The position numbers and the translations under genes are program-made. A stretch of DNA of 64,000 nt, taken from positions 1 to 64,000 of the IMG/VR virus record IMGVR_UViG_3300009374_000001; one strand, given 5' to 3'. This document shows positions 63,177 to 64,000 of this stretch, piece after piece. The stretch comes from a virus. Every line of letters begins with the position of its first letter. Position 1 is the first letter of the stretch. Below the pieces are notes generated by a model. It did no database searches and was not told the DNA's origin. It saw nothing but the letters and a program-made list of their open reading frames with translations.

Positions 63177-64000
63177 ATGAATAATTTTAAAAGAATATGG
63201 ATGATTTCTGATACGCACTGGGGTGCAAGAGCAAATTCATCAATGTGGCAAGATACTATAGAGAACTATCATAGAAAAGTTTTTATACCATTACTTAAGA
63301 AAGAAGTTAAAAAGGGTGATGTTCTCGTACATGCTGGAGATATGTTTGATAATAGACAAACGCTTAATTTATTAGTTGGCAATGCTGCTCTTAGTGTCTA
63401 TACAGAAATTGCAAAAATACTACCCATTTACATCATAGTAGGTAATCATGACATTTACAGAAAAAAAACTAATGATATATCTAGCCTTGATTTTTTAAAG
63501 AATGTTGAAAATATACATGTACTAAAAGACGCAAAGGTTTTTGAATGGTCAGAAGAAAAAGTATTACTAATGCCGTGGCAAAGCGATAGAGAGTCAGAAA
63601 TTAATACAATTACAGAACATAGTAGCGCAAGTATTGTCATTTGCCATTCTGAAGTAGCAGGGGTGCAGTTAAATCATGGGATCAAAAGTTTTGATGGTGT
63701 ACCTATTGCAAATTATAAGAAATTTAAGCAAGTATTCTCTGGGCATATACATCATAGAGCTCTATATGATAATGTACAAATGCTAGGCTGCCCTTATCAA
63801 ATTACACGCTCTGATACAAAGAACTCTAAAGGCGTGACATTATATGATATTAAAAAAGATGAAATTGTCTTCTTTGAGAATAACTATAGCCCTAAGTTTT
63901 TGAAAATACCACTTGACAAGATACTTGATTTTAAGCTAGAAGAGTTAAAGAAAGTAGTATGTAATAATTATATAGACTTATACATACCATCGAAAATTGC
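63177..64000 (+). CDS. 47: gp47 (SbcD/Mre11-like) nuclease subunit, 3' partial
   Basis: The frame runs from ATG 63177 to the window end (274 codons seen). It has the calcineurin-like phosphoesterase motifs of SbcD/Mre11: SDTHWGA (D12, H14), HAGDMFDNR (D55), VGNHDIY (N90, H91), CHSE and SGHIHH. With gp46 it resects DNA ends for recombination; T4 gp47 is 339 residues, so about 65 residues are missing. The gp46 partner is not in the window and may follow. Short AT-rich spacing precedes it. Confidence 0.85.
   Translation, partial: MNNFKRIWMISDTHWGARANSSMWQDTIENYHRKVFIPLLKKEVKKGDVLVHAGDMFDNRQTLNLLVGNAALSVYTEIAKILPIYIIVGNHDIYRKKTNDISSLDFLKNVENIHVLKDAKVFEWSEEKVLLMPWQSDRESEINTITEHSSASIVICHSEVAGVQLNHGIKSFDGVPIANYKKFKQVFSGHIHHRALYDNVQMLGCPYQITRSDTKNSKGVTLYDIKKDEIVFFENNYSPKFLKIPLDKILDFKLEELKKVVCNNYIDLYIPSKI

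Noticed and set aside
1-64000. CRISPR arrays, tRNA genes and insertion sequences
   Set aside because: No regularly spaced direct repeats with unique spacers, no cloverleaf with CCA-type end and no transposase motif were seen by eye. A dedicated search could still find a tRNA.

Overview
This window looks like part of the genome of a large, AT-rich tailed phage with a contractile, T4-like (myovirus) tail. Every gene I can support lies on the + strand. Genes are packed tightly, often with ATGA or TAATG stop/start overlaps. The window carries a T4-type baseplate set (gp53-, gp27-, gp5-, gp25- and gp6-like) and a T4-type replication and recombination set (gp32, primase, UvsW, UvsX, gp41, gp43, gp45, gp47). 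The host is probably a member of the Bacteroidota. The best evidence is a 58-residue gene at 57677-57853 that closely resembles the short Hc1/histone H1-like proteins of that phylum. Many starts also lack a clear Shine-Dalgarno site, and the ribonucleotide reductase is class II. This host assignment is inference.

Layout. 1-2541: the end of a repeat-rich coiled-coil gene and four unrecognised genes. 2582-20069: baseplate and tail genes (tube-like proteins, LysM-containing gp53-like wedge, hub, spike, gp25, gp6 and further wedge-like proteins), interrupted by two non-structural-looking genes, a four-domain ribosomal protein S1-like protein and an amidoligase with a pentapeptide-repeat-like tail. 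20066-36420: large virion, fiber and adaptor proteins, including 1149- and 1553-residue proteins, a collagen-like fiber and a fiber with an InlB-like repeat. 36420-37510: small membrane or tagged proteins, including a miniature MscS-like channel domain. 37511-42396: RuvC-like resolvase, gp32, primase, UvsY-like protein, UvsW. 42429-52413: an island of proteins that share short N-terminal tags but have unrelated catalytic domains. 52413-53217: DUF3008-like protein and a holin-like protein. 53272-64000: dUTPase, class II RNR, a DNA polymerase split into two genes around a histone-H1-like gene and the sliding clamp, a ClpP-like remnant, UvsX, gp41 helicase and gp47 (cut by the window end).

The most interesting feature is the tagged-protein island. 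At least ten proteins begin with a motif like MKxxxxFxxFINE, which resembles the T4 capsid-targeting sequence removed by the prohead protease. Five others begin with a second motif like MKxxELRKLIRxxIxxLNE. Both end in a (L/I/M)-x-E site of the kind cut by T4 gp21-type proteases. Behind the tags are two polymerase-beta-type nucleotidyltransferases, a DEDDh exonuclease, two HExxH metallopeptidase-like proteins, an NMNAT-like nucleotidylyltransferase and a ligase-like protein. One protein carries a second tag internally. I infer a modular arsenal of proteins packed in the capsid and injected with the DNA. The split polymerase with the clamp between its halves, the phage S1-like protein and the amidoligase are the next most notable items.
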